A stretch of 6,355 nt of DNA from Candidatus Zixiibacteriota bacterium (GTDB lineage Bacteria > Zixibacteria > MSB-5A5 > GN15 > JAAZOE01). This document shows positions 1 to 5,830 of this stretch, piece after piece. The first letter of the stretch is position 1. Every line of letters begins with the position of its first letter. The notes under the pieces are model-generated. The model had not been told where the DNA came from. It worked only from the letters and a program-made list of their open reading frames with translations, and searched no databases. The stretch is from positions 1 through 6,355 of the forward strand of contig JAAZOE010000469.1 of assembly GCA_012797915.1 (NCBI GenBank). The letters are read 5' to 3'. The translations under genes were made by a program, and so were the position numbers.

Positions 1-823
1 AGAATGTGATGACAAACAGCACCGAGCCGATGAGAAACAGCACGCCGTAATGCACGCTGTGAAATTCCACCTCTGCCATTTCGGCCCCGATGGTCGCGGC
101 CATGGTGCGCACCGATTCGAACGGCGATAGGGTCACGATGGCGGCGTTGCCGGTGACCATCATGACGGCCATCGTCTCGCCGATCACCCGCCCCATCCCC
201 AGCATCACCGCCGCGACGATTCCCGACCGGGCCGCCGGCACGGTGACCTTCCAGATCGTTTCCAGGCGGCTGGCTCCCAAGGCCAGCGAAGCTTCCTTGT
301 ACGAAGCAGGGACGCTGGTGATGGCGTCCTCCGAAATCGACATGATGGTCGGGATGGCCATCAAGGCCAGAAGCAGCGCCCCGGTTAGGGCGGTCATTCC
401 CGAACTGAGACCGAAAACATCTTTCACCAGCGGAGCAACCACCACCAGCCCGAAAAACCCCAGCACGACCGAGGGAATCCCGGCCAGCAGTTCGATAAAC
501 GGTTTCAAAAATTCCTTTTCCCCCTTACGGGCGATTTCGGCGACATAGACCGCCCCGCAGACGCCGAAGGGAACGGCGACCACGGTGGCCAGGATGGTCA
601 CCACCAGCGACCCGGTAATCAGGGGAATAACCCCGAACAGTTCTTTCTGGAAGGAGACCGGCACCCAGCGGGAACCGAGCAGCTCACCGAGACCCCGTTC
701 CTTGAAAAACGGTATCGCCTCCCGGCCCAGGAAGAAGAAAATCAACACGACGATGAGGACGGCCGTGGAGGCCGCCCCCGTCAATGTCAACCGAACCGCT
801 TTATCCTGCCAGGCCTTATTCAT
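1..823 (-). CDS. pstC: PstC, phosphate ABC transporter permease (3' end beyond window)
   Basis: Inner-membrane permease subunit of the high-affinity phosphate ABC importer; it pairs with PstA and receives phosphate from PstS. The minus strand reads open from an ATG at 823 to the window edge (274 codons). Hydrophobic segments lie at about residues 16-33, 64-95, 117-135, 142-163, 202-226 and 257-274. The ABC-permease EAA loop is clear: EAS at 177-179, Gly183 and Pro196, within SYKEASLALGASRLETIWKV. Other conserved stretches are ELLAGIPSVVLGFFGL (111-126) and GRVIGETMAVMMVTGN (211-226). Family members usually run about 290-320 residues, so only the last few tens should be missing. The ATG abuts the pstS stop codon (TAG then ATG, no gap) and no strong Shine-Dalgarno precedes it, so translation is probably coupled to pstS. 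pstA, pstB and phoU would be expected off the left edge; that is inference. Confidence 0.95.
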   Translation of the reverse strand, partial: MNKAWQDKAVRLTLTGAASTAVLIVVLIFFFLGREAIPFFKERGLGELLGSRWVPVSFQKELFGVIPLITGSLVVTILATVVAVPFGVCGAVYVAEIARKGEKEFLKPFIELLAGIPSVVLGFFGLVVVAPLVKDVFGLSSGMTALTGALLLALMAIPTIMSISEDAITSVPASYKEASLALGASRLETIWKVTVPAARSGIVAAVMLGMGRVIGETMAVMMVTGNAAIVTLSPFESVRTMAATIGAEMAEVEFHSVHYGVLFLIGSVLFVITF

Positions 824-1705
824 CTACTTGACCGGAACATACCCTGTCTCTACGGCGATCTTCTGCCCCTCGGGACTGAGACAGAAGTCGACGAAGTTCT
901 TGACCTGTCCTTCGGGAGTCCCGTTAGTATACAGATACAGCCCGCGGGCGATGGAATATTGCCCGGAGAGGACCGTCTGCTCGGAGGGGATGACCGCCGG
1001 GGAGGTGTCGTCGGCTTTCACCGCCAGCATCTTGACCTTCCCTTCGGATTCGACGGCATACCCGAGTCCGACATACCCGATCGCCCAGATGTCGGCGCCG
1101 ACCGACTGCACGATGGCCGAAGTGGCCGGCATCAGCCGCGTATGCGCGGCGTAATCTTTCATCTTGAGCACATGTTCCTGGAAGAAAACATAGGTCCCGG
1201 AATTGGATTCGCGGGAGAGGACCATGATCGGCTGATCGGGACCGCCCAATTGCTTCCAGTTGGTGTAGGCGCCGGTGTATATCTTGGCGATCTGCTCCTG
1301 AGTCAGTTCGTTGATCGGGTTGGCCGGGTTGACGATCACGGCGATGCCGTCGCTGGCGACGGTATTTTCCACCGCGGTGATTCCCTTTTCCGCGGCCTGA
1401 GTGATTTCCTTCTCTTTCATTTCGCGGGAGGCGCTGCAGATATCGGTCGTACCGTTGATCAGCGCCGCGATCCCGGTGCCGCTCCCGCCGCCGGTAACCG
1501 ATATATCGGAACCGGGATGCTTTTTCATGTACGCCTCGGCCCAGCTCGACACCAACTGCACCATGGTATCCGATCCTTTGATGGTGATCGGTTTCGGGCG
1601 TTCGGCGCTGCATGACAGGTTGATCAGCCCGCCGACGGTCACGGTCAGGAAAGCCGCCGCGGCGATAAGGGCACGTATCCGGATGACGGATTTCATTCGC
1701 TTCAT
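824..1705 (-). CDS. pstS: PstS, periplasmic phosphate-binding protein
   Basis: Extracytoplasmic phosphate-binding component of the Pst ABC importer (293 aa, the usual size for the shorter PstS-type family). Residues 1-32 form an export signal: basic start MKRMKSVIRIR, a hydrophobic core, then Cys32. The residues before Cys32 (N-L-S) do not make a canonical lipobox, so the choice between lipoprotein and cleaved periplasmic form is open. Ligand-loop motifs are visible: KGSDTM (43-48), VTGGGSGTGI (70-79), SASREM (91-96) and SRESNSGTY (164-172). Residues 201-216 (SVGADIWAIGYVGLGY) and the C-terminal CLSPEGQKI segment are also typical. The start at 1705 is supported by an AGGAG six to seven bases upstream; a second Met at codon 4 is the only close alternative. 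It is first in the pst operon, followed without a gap by pstC. A PHO-box-like array lies about 50-90 nt upstream, consistent with induction by phosphate starvation. Confidence 0.96.
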   Translation of the reverse strand: MKRMKSVIRIRALIAAAAFLTVTVGGLINLSCSAERPKPITIKGSDTMVQLVSSWAEAYMKKHPGSDISVTGGGSGTGIAALINGTTDICSASREMKEKEITQAAEKGITAVENTVASDGIAVIVNPANPINELTQEQIAKIYTGAYTNWKQLGGPDQPIMVLSRESNSGTYVFFQEHVLKMKDYAAHTRLMPATSAIVQSVGADIWAIGYVGLGYAVESEGKVKMLAVKADDTSPAVIPSEQTVLSGQYSIARGLYLYTNGTPEGQVKNFVDFCLSPEGQKIAVETGYVPVK

Positions 1706-1711
1706 CGTTCT

Positions 1712-1716
1712 CTCCT
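1712..1716 (-). promoter_or_regulatory. Shine-Dalgarno of pstS
   Basis: The minus strand reads CAAAAGGAGAGAACG directly before the ATG at 1705. The AGGAG core sits at optimal spacing and fixes this Met, rather than the one three codons later, as the start. Confidence 0.8.
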
Positions 1717-1742
1717 TTTGAGCGTTATCCTTCGTCCGCCCA

Positions 1743-1748
1743 TTGATA
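1743..1748 (-). promoter_or_regulatory. Candidate -10 element of the pstS promoter
   Basis: TATCAA on the minus strand (4 of 6 to TATAAT) starts 8 bp after the last repeat of the putative PHO box. That is close to the geometry of PhoB-activated promoters, where the box replaces the -35. The bases 17 bp upstream (ACCAAA) do not resemble TTGACA, as expected for an activator-dependent promoter. Predicted leader is about 30 nt. The element is weak; a competing TATGAT lies at 1776-1781 but also lacks a -35. Confidence 0.45.
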
Positions 1749-1756
1749 CCGCGCCG

Positions 1757-1796
1757 GTGTTAGAATTTGGTTAGGATCATATGCTATTTTGTACAG
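1757..1796 (-). promoter_or_regulatory. Putative PHO box: 11-bp-phased direct repeats upstream of pstS
   Basis: Read on the minus strand, 7-bp units with 4-bp spacers occur in 11-bp steps: CTGTACA+AAAT (unit at 1790-1796), AGCATAT+GATC (degenerate), CTAACCA+AATT (1768-1774) and CTAACAC (1757-1763). The E. coli PHO box is built the same way (CTGTCA-type 7-mers separated by 4 AT-rich bases). The first unit with its spacer matches CTGTCATAAAT at 8 of 11 positions, and the last unit matches CTGTCAC at 5 of 7. The two CTAAC units also resemble the TTAACA-N5 direct repeats of Gram-positive PhoP sites. The placement upstream of pstS, with phoR and phoB in the same locus, supports a PhoB operator. 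The second unit is poor, so two adjacent pairs or a divergent consensus are possible. Confidence 0.6.
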
Positions 1797-1904
1797 ACGA
1801 TGATTTTCTGTGGCCCCCTGTCCCCGACACGCCGTCGAGTCGCCGCAATCAACTGCCCGGTAACGACATGCCGACATGGGACGGACAGGCGCGGCCGCCG
1901 GCGC
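1797..1904. other. Remainder of the phoR-pstS intergenic region
   Basis: Between the phoR stop and the PHO-box-like array. A GC-rich inverted repeat (GGCGC at 1888-1892, GCGCC at 1901-1905, 8-nt loop) touches the phoR stop codon. No run of T follows it on the minus strand, so it is not a convincing intrinsic terminator, and some read-through from phoR into pstS is possible. No credible small ORF with a ribosome-binding site was seen. Confidence 0.4.
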
Positions 1905-3695
1905 CTATATCTGACGGCCGGTCCGGTCCTTGGGAAGATGGATGGAAAAACTGCTTCCCTTGCCGATCGTGCTGGTCACCTCGACCCGTCCCCCGTGCAA
2001 CTGGACGATATGCTTGACAATCGCCAGACCGAGCCCCGTTCCCCCGGCGCTCCGACTGCGCGCCCGATCGACCCGGTAGAACCGCTCGAACAACCGGGGC
2101 AGATGTTCGGCCGCGATGCCGACTCCCTGATCGACCACCCGCAGGATCGATTCCTCGTCGGCCTGGACGATCTCGATAGTAACCGTTTTGCCGGAGTCGC
2201 TGTAGGTGACGGCGTTGTTGATCAGATTGACCAGCGCTTGTTCCAACAGAGGGGCATTGACTTCGGCCACAACCTCCTTCTCGCCCGTGAGCTCCAGATG
2301 GATCCCTTTCCGTTCCGCCTTGAGGACGCACACTTCCAGCGCACTGGCCACGACTTTCGCCAGCGGTTCCGGAGCAAGCATAATGGCCCCGCGCTCCCGC
2401 TCCTGCTCCACCTGCGACAAGGTCAACAGGTCATCAATGATCGCATTCAAGCGATCGCTTTGACGAAGGATGATTTCCAGGTAATTTCTCGTATCCGCCG
2501 GATCGGTGATTCCGCCCTGCAGTAAGGTCTCCGCAAATCCCTTGATCGAAGTCACCGGGGTTTTCAACTCGTGAGAGACGTTGGCGACGAAATCGCGGCG
2601 AATGACCTCCAACCGTCGCAGGCGGGTGATATCGTTGAGGACCACGACCGCCCCGGCCGTCTCTCCGGCCGCGTCGCGCAACATCGACCCCTGAACCTGG
2701 AAGTACCGTTCATCCCGTCCTCCGGCGGCCAATTCCTGTTCGGCCGGGACCGCCTCCGTCAGGACGTGATGCACGAAGCGATGCAGGTCCGGGTTGCGGA
2801 TGATTTCATGCAGGAACCGCCCGGAAACCTCCGCAGCGGAAACGTCGAACATGTTCCGCGCCGCCTGGTTCAGGCTGATCAATCGTTCGTCGCGGTCGAC
2901 CGCAATGACCCCCTCCACCATTCCGGTCAGGACCGCCTCCTGCTCGTTTCGCTGGCGGGATATCTTCTCGATCTGATCGTGAAGTCTTCCGGCCATGAGG
3001 TTCATCGCCTCGGCCACCTGTCCGATTTCATCGACATCCAAAACCGGAATCGAAGAGGTCAATTCTCCCCGCGCATACCGTTCCGCCCCCAGCCGAAGGG
3101 TGTTCAACGGCCGTCGGATTCTTCCGGCGGCAATGATGCTGGTCAGCGCGGCCAGGATCAGGGCCGCCGCCGACCCCAGGGCGATCTTCGTGTAGGCGGA
3201 ATGAAGAGTCTCGTCCAGGCGCCAGAGCGGAAGCGAAGCCCGAATCACCCCGATAGTATTCCCGCCGTCGGTCAGCGGCAGGGCGACATACATCATGTTC
3301 TGCTGCAGGGTATAACTGAACCGGACCGCCTCCCCCCGCCCGCCTGACAACGCCGCGATCACCTCCGGACGATCTTTATGGTTATCCATCGTTTCGGGAT
3401 CGTGTTCGGAATCGCCGGCCACCTTCCCGGTGGTCAGGATGACGGTCATCCGCGTCCCGGAATCCTGCTCCAGACGACGGCAGATATCCTGGATGCGGGG
3501 GTAATCGGCCGCGGCCAATAGCCCGGCGAATTCCTCCCGGACCATGCCGATCCGGGCGGCCAGGTCATCGGATGACTGGCGCAGGTAGAACTGCCGGAGC
3601 GTCGCCGCCGAATAAACCGCCACGATAACCGTCACGGTCACGGCGACGATGAAAAACCAGGGGTACAGCCGCCAGATGAGTTGTTTACGTCGCAT
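1905..3695 (-). CDS. phoR: PhoR, phosphate-regulon sensor histidine kinase
   Basis: Membrane sensor kinase that controls PhoB phosphorylation in response to phosphate (596 aa from the chosen ATG). In order: TM1 at about 11-33; an extracytoplasmic sensor at about 35-165 with the DSEHDPETMDNHKDRPEV stretch typical of PhoR/WalK-type sensors; TM2 at about 168-191; HAMP at about 190-243; PAS at about 252-357; HisKA with the H box FVANVSHELKTP and phospho-acceptor His375; and HATPase_c with N box LVNLINNA (488-495), G1 DQGVGI (522-527), F box LFERFYRVD (535-543) and G2 GGTGLGLAIV (551-560). All catalytic motifs are intact. The frame stays open upstream to 3974, but MRRKQLIWRLYPWFF followed at once by TM1 is the natural N terminus, and the predicted promoter (3734-3762) lies inside the longer version. 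AGGGAG (3709-3714) is 13 nt from the ATG, rather far, so a CTG or ATT start one or two codons earlier is possible. phoB is not adjacent: a divergent DUF47-pit operon lies between them. Confidence 0.95.
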   Translation of the reverse strand: MRRKQLIWRLYPWFFIVAVTVTVIVAVYSAATLRQFYLRQSSDDLAARIGMVREEFAGLLAAADYPRIQDICRRLEQDSGTRMTVILTTGKVAGDSEHDPETMDNHKDRPEVIAALSGGRGEAVRFSYTLQQNMMYVALPLTDGGNTIGVIRASLPLWRLDETLHSAYTKIALGSAAALILAALTSIIAAGRIRRPLNTLRLGAERYARGELTSSIPVLDVDEIGQVAEAMNLMAGRLHDQIEKISRQRNEQEAVLTGMVEGVIAVDRDERLISLNQAARNMFDVSAAEVSGRFLHEIIRNPDLHRFVHHVLTEAVPAEQELAAGGRDERYFQVQGSMLRDAAGETAGAVVVLNDITRLRRLEVIRRDFVANVSHELKTPVTSIKGFAETLLQGGITDPADTRNYLEIILRQSDRLNAIIDDLLTLSQVEQERERGAIMLAPEPLAKVVASALEVCVLKAERKGIHLELTGEKEVVAEVNAPLLEQALVNLINNAVTYSDSGKTVTIEIVQADEESILRVVDQGVGIAAEHLPRLFERFYRVDRARSRSAGGTGLGLAIVKHIVQLHGGRVEVTSTIGKGSSFSIHLPKDRTGRQI

Positions 3696-3733
3696 CAGAA
3701 TCTTCTGTCTCCCTTCGGGGTTCCGGTCAGGGC

Positions 3734-3762
3734 AATATAGAATACGCCGGATGCGGGGACAA
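3734..3762 (-). promoter_or_regulatory. Sigma70-type promoter for phoR
   Basis: On the minus strand TTGTCC (3757-3762) and TATATT (3734-3739) are separated by exactly 17 bp, giving 4/6 and 5/6 matches to consensus. Transcription would start near 3727 and leave a leader of about 32 nt before the ATG at 3695. Its existence means phoR can be expressed independently of phoB. Confidence 0.65.
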
Positions 3763-3775
3763 GCCCAATCCCCGC
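3753..3775. repeat. Inverted repeat over the phoR -35 element
   Basis: GCGGGGA (3753-3759) and TCCCCGC (3769-3775) are perfect 7-bp arms around a 9-nt centre. The left arm and centre cover the -35 hexamer of the predicted phoR promoter, so this could be an operator. No T run follows on either strand, so it is not terminator-like. It may also be a chance GC-rich dyad. Confidence 0.4.
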
Positions 3776-3805
3776 GCCCATAGGCCCTTGTCCAGCGGGA
3801 TCCTG

Positions 3806-3824
3806 ATTCCGGCAATGCCGGAAT
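3806..3824. repeat. Palindrome ATTCCGGCA-A-TGCCGGAAT
   Basis: A perfect inverted repeat with 9-bp arms and one central base. Its right arm plus the next bases (GCCGGAATGGT, 3817-3827) recurs exactly at 3874-3884. It resembles the ATTCCGGC/GCCGGAAT intergenic repeats common in many proteobacterial-type genomes, so it may be a dispersed repeat rather than a local operator. Confidence 0.6.
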
Positions 3825-3868
3825 GGTGGTCCGGCCGGTCGCCGCCGGCTGATACAAAGCCCGTCCAC

Positions 3869-3881
3869 ATTCCGCCGGAAT
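3869..3881. repeat. Second, shorter palindrome ATTCCG-C-CGGAAT
   Basis: Perfect 6-bp arms around one base. It shares the 11-mer GCCGGAATGGT with the palindrome 57 bp to the left. It ends 4 bp before the -35 hexamer of the DUF47-pit promoter, a position suited to an activator or repressor site. Confidence 0.5.
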
Positions 3882-3885
3882 GGTC

Positions 3886-3914
3886 TTGACCGATTGTTCG
3901 GATTGTGTTACAAT
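3886..3914 (+). promoter_or_regulatory. Sigma70-type promoter for the DUF47-pit operon
   Basis: TTGACC (3886-3891) and TACAAT (3909-3914) are separated by exactly 17 bp, each 5 of 6 to consensus: the best promoter in the window. The predicted start near 3921 leaves a leader of about 68 nt. The spacer is a near tandem repeat, GATTGTTCG then GATTGTGTT. No PHO-box-like 11-bp repeats are seen, so expression is probably independent of PhoB. Confidence 0.75.
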
Positions 3915-3978
3915 CCCGTTTGATTTTGGCCGGGGTTCGCGGAAACGGACGTCCGGAAGGGCGAATAACCACAACGGC

Positions 3979-3982
3979 GAGG
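3979..3982 (+). promoter_or_regulatory. Shine-Dalgarno that fixes the DUF47 start
   Basis: GAGG lies 6 nt before the ATG at 3989. This selects the family-typical MFKR start over an in-frame GTG at 3905, which would lie upstream of the predicted transcription start. Confidence 0.75.
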
Positions 3983-3988
3983 ATTGCC

Positions 3989-4618
3989 ATGTTCAAACGG
4001 CTTCTGCCCAGGGAAACCAGCTTCTTCGACTTCTTCGAACAACACAGCCTGTTGTCGATCGAAGTCGCCAAAGAATTGAACGCCATCGCGGTCAATCCCG
4101 ACGAACTGGCCGGCCGGGCCTCCCGGATCAAGGAAATCGAGCATTAGGCCGATACCGTCACCCACCAGTGCATCGATGCCCTCCACCGGACCTTCATCAC
4201 CCCCATCGACCGCGGCGACATCCACCGGTTGATCCGTCGGCTGGATGACATCATCGACTGCGTCGATTCGGCCACCCAGCGGATGATGCTCTATGAGATC
4301 GTGACCATCCGCCCGGAATTCCACAAGTTCACCGAGGTTCTGATTAAGGCCACCACCGGCATCGACGGCGCCATCCGCAGCCTGCGCGATTTGAAACACG
4401 GCGAAAAGGCGATCGAGACCTGGTGCGCGGCCATCTACAGCGCCGAGAAGGAAAGCGACGATATCCTGCGGGCGGCGCTGGCCAAACTGTTCAACGAAGA
4501 GAAAGAGGCCATCCTCGTCCTCAAATGGAAAGGGATTTTCGAGCGGCTGGAGAAGGCCGCCGACCGCTGCGAAGAGGTGGCCAACATCGTCGAAGGCATC
4601 GTCATCGAGGCCTCCTGA
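3989..4618 (+). pseudogene. DUF47/PhoU-like Pit accessory protein, interrupted by an in-frame TAG
   Basis: Cytoplasmic all-helical PhoU-like protein of the DUF47 (PhoU_div) family, commonly encoded just before a PiT permease and thought to modulate it. It starts MFKRLLPRETSFFDFFEQH, typical of the family, with a good Shine-Dalgarno. After 52 codons (…RIKEIEH) a TAG stands at 4145-4147. The same frame then continues without any other stop or frameshift for 156 codons: ADTVTHQCIDALHRTFITPIDRGDIHRL, RLDDIIDCVD, and a C terminus ending IVEGIVIEAS. With the TAG read as one residue the product is 209 aa, the normal family size. From memory of relatives the position is normally Glu (EIEHEAD), so one G-to-T change from GAG explains it. 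The options are nonsense mutation, base-call error, or amber read-through. No convincing ribosome-binding site for restart follows the stop; a TTG at 4229 lacks one. The 3' end carries the pit ribosome-binding site. Confidence 0.85.
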
Positions 4619-4620
4619 GC

Positions 4621-5652
4621 ATGACTCCCCTCATGGTCGTCATCATCGGGACGGTGGCGGTCGCCCTGATCTTCGATATCATCAACGGCTTCCACGATTC
4701 GGCCAATTCCATCGCCACCGTCGTCTCCACCCGCGTCCTCAGCCCCAAAGTGGCCGTGCTCTGGGCCGCCTTCTTCAATTTCGTGGCCATGTTCATCTTC
4801 GCCCCCCGCGTCGCCGACACCATCACCAAGATTGTCAGAATCGACGGCAACGACAGCGTCTACGTCTATGTCGTCCTGGCCGGACTCGTCGGGGCCGTCG
4901 TTTGGGACCTCATCACCTGGTGGCTGGGACTACCCACCAGTTCCTCGCACGCCCTCATCGGCGGCGTGGCCGGCGCCGGTCTGGCCTACAAGGGACTGGA
5001 TGTCATCCGCTGGGGAAACATCTGGAAAACCGTTCAGTTTATTCCGCTGGCCCCGCTCATCGGTTTGATCGCCGCTTTTTTCATCATGATCTTCGTCTCC
5101 TGGCTCTTTCGCCGCTGGCGTCCGCAGGAGGTCGACCGGTTGTTTCGGAAAGGCCAATTGTTGTCGGCGGCGCTGTATTCGCTGGGCCACGGCGGCAATG
5201 ACGCCCAGAAAACCATGGGCATCATCATGGCCCTGCTGATGGCCGGCGGCCTCATGGCTCCCGATACGCAACTCTCCCTGCTGCACTTCAATACCATGTG
5301 GATCATTCTCTCCTGCCATTTGGCCATGGCCGTCGGCACCGCCTTCGGCGGCTGGCGGATCGTCAAGACCATGGGAATGAAGATCACCAAGCTCAAACCG
5401 GTCGGCGGTTTCTGCGCCGAAACCGCCGGCGCCGCGACCCTGTTCATGGCTACCCACATGGGTATCCCCGTCTCCACGACGCACACCATCACCGGCGCCA
5501 TTGTCGGCGTCGGGGCAACCCACAGACTGTCGACCATCAAGTGGGGCGTGGCCGGGCGGATCGTCTGGGCCTGGGTGCTGACCATCCCCGCCGCCGGCCT
5601 GATTTACGCCGGCTGTTTCTATCTCATCAAAGCCCTCCACACCGGATTTTGA
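4621..5652 (+). CDS. pit: PiT-family inorganic phosphate permease
   Basis: Inner-membrane low-affinity phosphate transporter of the PiT family (PF01384), driven by H+ or Na+ symport (343 aa). The internal-repeat signatures are present: GFHDSANSIATVVSTRVLSP (23-42) in the first half and GHGGNDAQKTMGII (189-202) in the second, plus LPTSSSHALIGG (104-115) and its counterpart IPVSTTHTITGAIVG (282-296). KPVGGFCAETAGA (259-271) is also well conserved. About ten hydrophobic segments cover most of the protein, with a basic cytoplasmic stretch RRWRPQEVDRLFRKG near 164-178. It begins 2 nt after the DUF47 stop, with GAGG 10 nt upstream inside that gene, so the pair forms one operon. The premature stop in the DUF47 gene could reduce pit expression by polarity, although pit has its own ribosome-binding site. 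Orthophosphate is the usual substrate; related members carry sulfate or metal-phosphate complexes, which cannot be excluded. Confidence 0.95.
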   Translation: MTPLMVVIIGTVAVALIFDIINGFHDSANSIATVVSTRVLSPKVAVLWAAFFNFVAMFIFAPRVADTITKIVRIDGNDSVYVYVVLAGLVGAVVWDLITWWLGLPTSSSHALIGGVAGAGLAYKGLDVIRWGNIWKTVQFIPLAPLIGLIAAFFIMIFVSWLFRRWRPQEVDRLFRKGQLLSAALYSLGHGGNDAQKTMGIIMALLMAGGLMAPDTQLSLLHFNTMWIILSCHLAMAVGTAFGGWRIVKTMGMKITKLKPVGGFCAETAGAATLFMATHMGIPVSTTHTITGAIVGVGATHRLSTIKWGVAGRIVWAWVLTIPAAGLIYAGCFYLIKALHTGF

Positions 5653-5659
5653 TCTGTTT

Positions 5660-5699
5660 CGCGTTCAATCGAATCGGGAACGCGTTCCGCTATAGGAAC
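5660..5699. repeat. Cluster of alternating GTTCC/GGAAC inverted repeats after pit
   Basis: CGCGTTC (5660-5666) pairs with GAACGCG (5678-5684). GGAACGCGTTCC (5677-5688) is itself a perfect palindrome. GTTCC (5684-5688) pairs with GGAAC (5695-5699). These are mutually exclusive hairpins in the 3' flank of pit. No U-rich tract follows, so it is at best a weak or Rho-assisted 3' structure. Confidence 0.45.
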
Positions 5700-5756
5700 T
5701 GATTGCGATATTACGTTGGGTCGTCGTTATTGTTTTCAGGGAAACGTCTCAGGTCG

Positions 5757-5784
5757 GCAAAGAAAACCCACCCTGGAGGGTGGG
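5757..5784 (-). terminator. Intrinsic terminator of phoB
   Basis: On the minus strand CCCACCC and GGGTGGG form a 7-bp GC-rich stem with a 4-nt loop (5767-5784), followed directly by TTTTCTTTG. It lies about 87 nt downstream of the phoB stop. On the plus strand the hairpin is preceded by A residues but not followed by T residues, so it is directional. It separates phoB transcription from the convergent pit gene and shows that phoB is not co-transcribed with phoR. Confidence 0.85.
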
Positions 5785-5830
5785 GTACCCTGTGTTCGTC
5801 TTATCATCCGGAGGTTGTTTTCGCCCCGCA

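Noticed and set aside
90..1154. Plus-strand open frames across the pstC-pstS region
   Set aside because: They are antisense shadows of pstC and pstS, with no ribosome-binding sites or recognisable domains.
1776..1781. TATGAT as the pstS -10
   Set aside because: A better hexamer match than TATCAA, but it has no -35 and would place the CTAAC repeats downstream of the start. The activator geometry favours the other element, though this stays a real alternative.
1888..1905. GC-rich hairpin at the end of phoR as an intrinsic terminator
   Set aside because: Only a 5-bp stem with an 8-nt loop and no T run downstream on the minus strand.
3696..3974. 93-residue N-terminal extension of phoR
   Set aside because: It contains the predicted phoR promoter, is low-complexity Pro/Arg/Gly-rich, and precedes a normal MRRKQ-TM1 start. 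It is open by chance in GC-rich DNA.
3905..3988. Extended GTG start for the DUF47 gene
   Set aside because: The extension begins inside the predicted promoter, upstream of its transcription start, and the ATG at 3989 has a good Shine-Dalgarno and the family-typical first residues.
4145..4147. Pyrrolysine or other programmed amber decoding in the DUF47 gene
   Set aside because: Not asserted: no downstream element I can recognise, no pyl genes in the window, TAG serves as an ordinary stop for pstS and phoR, and a single GAG-to-TAG change is simpler. Kept only as a test under the findings.
5298..5702. His/Arg-rich frame overlapping the 3' half of pit
   Set aside because: Shifted-frame shadow of the permease; composition is typical of out-of-frame GC-rich DNA.
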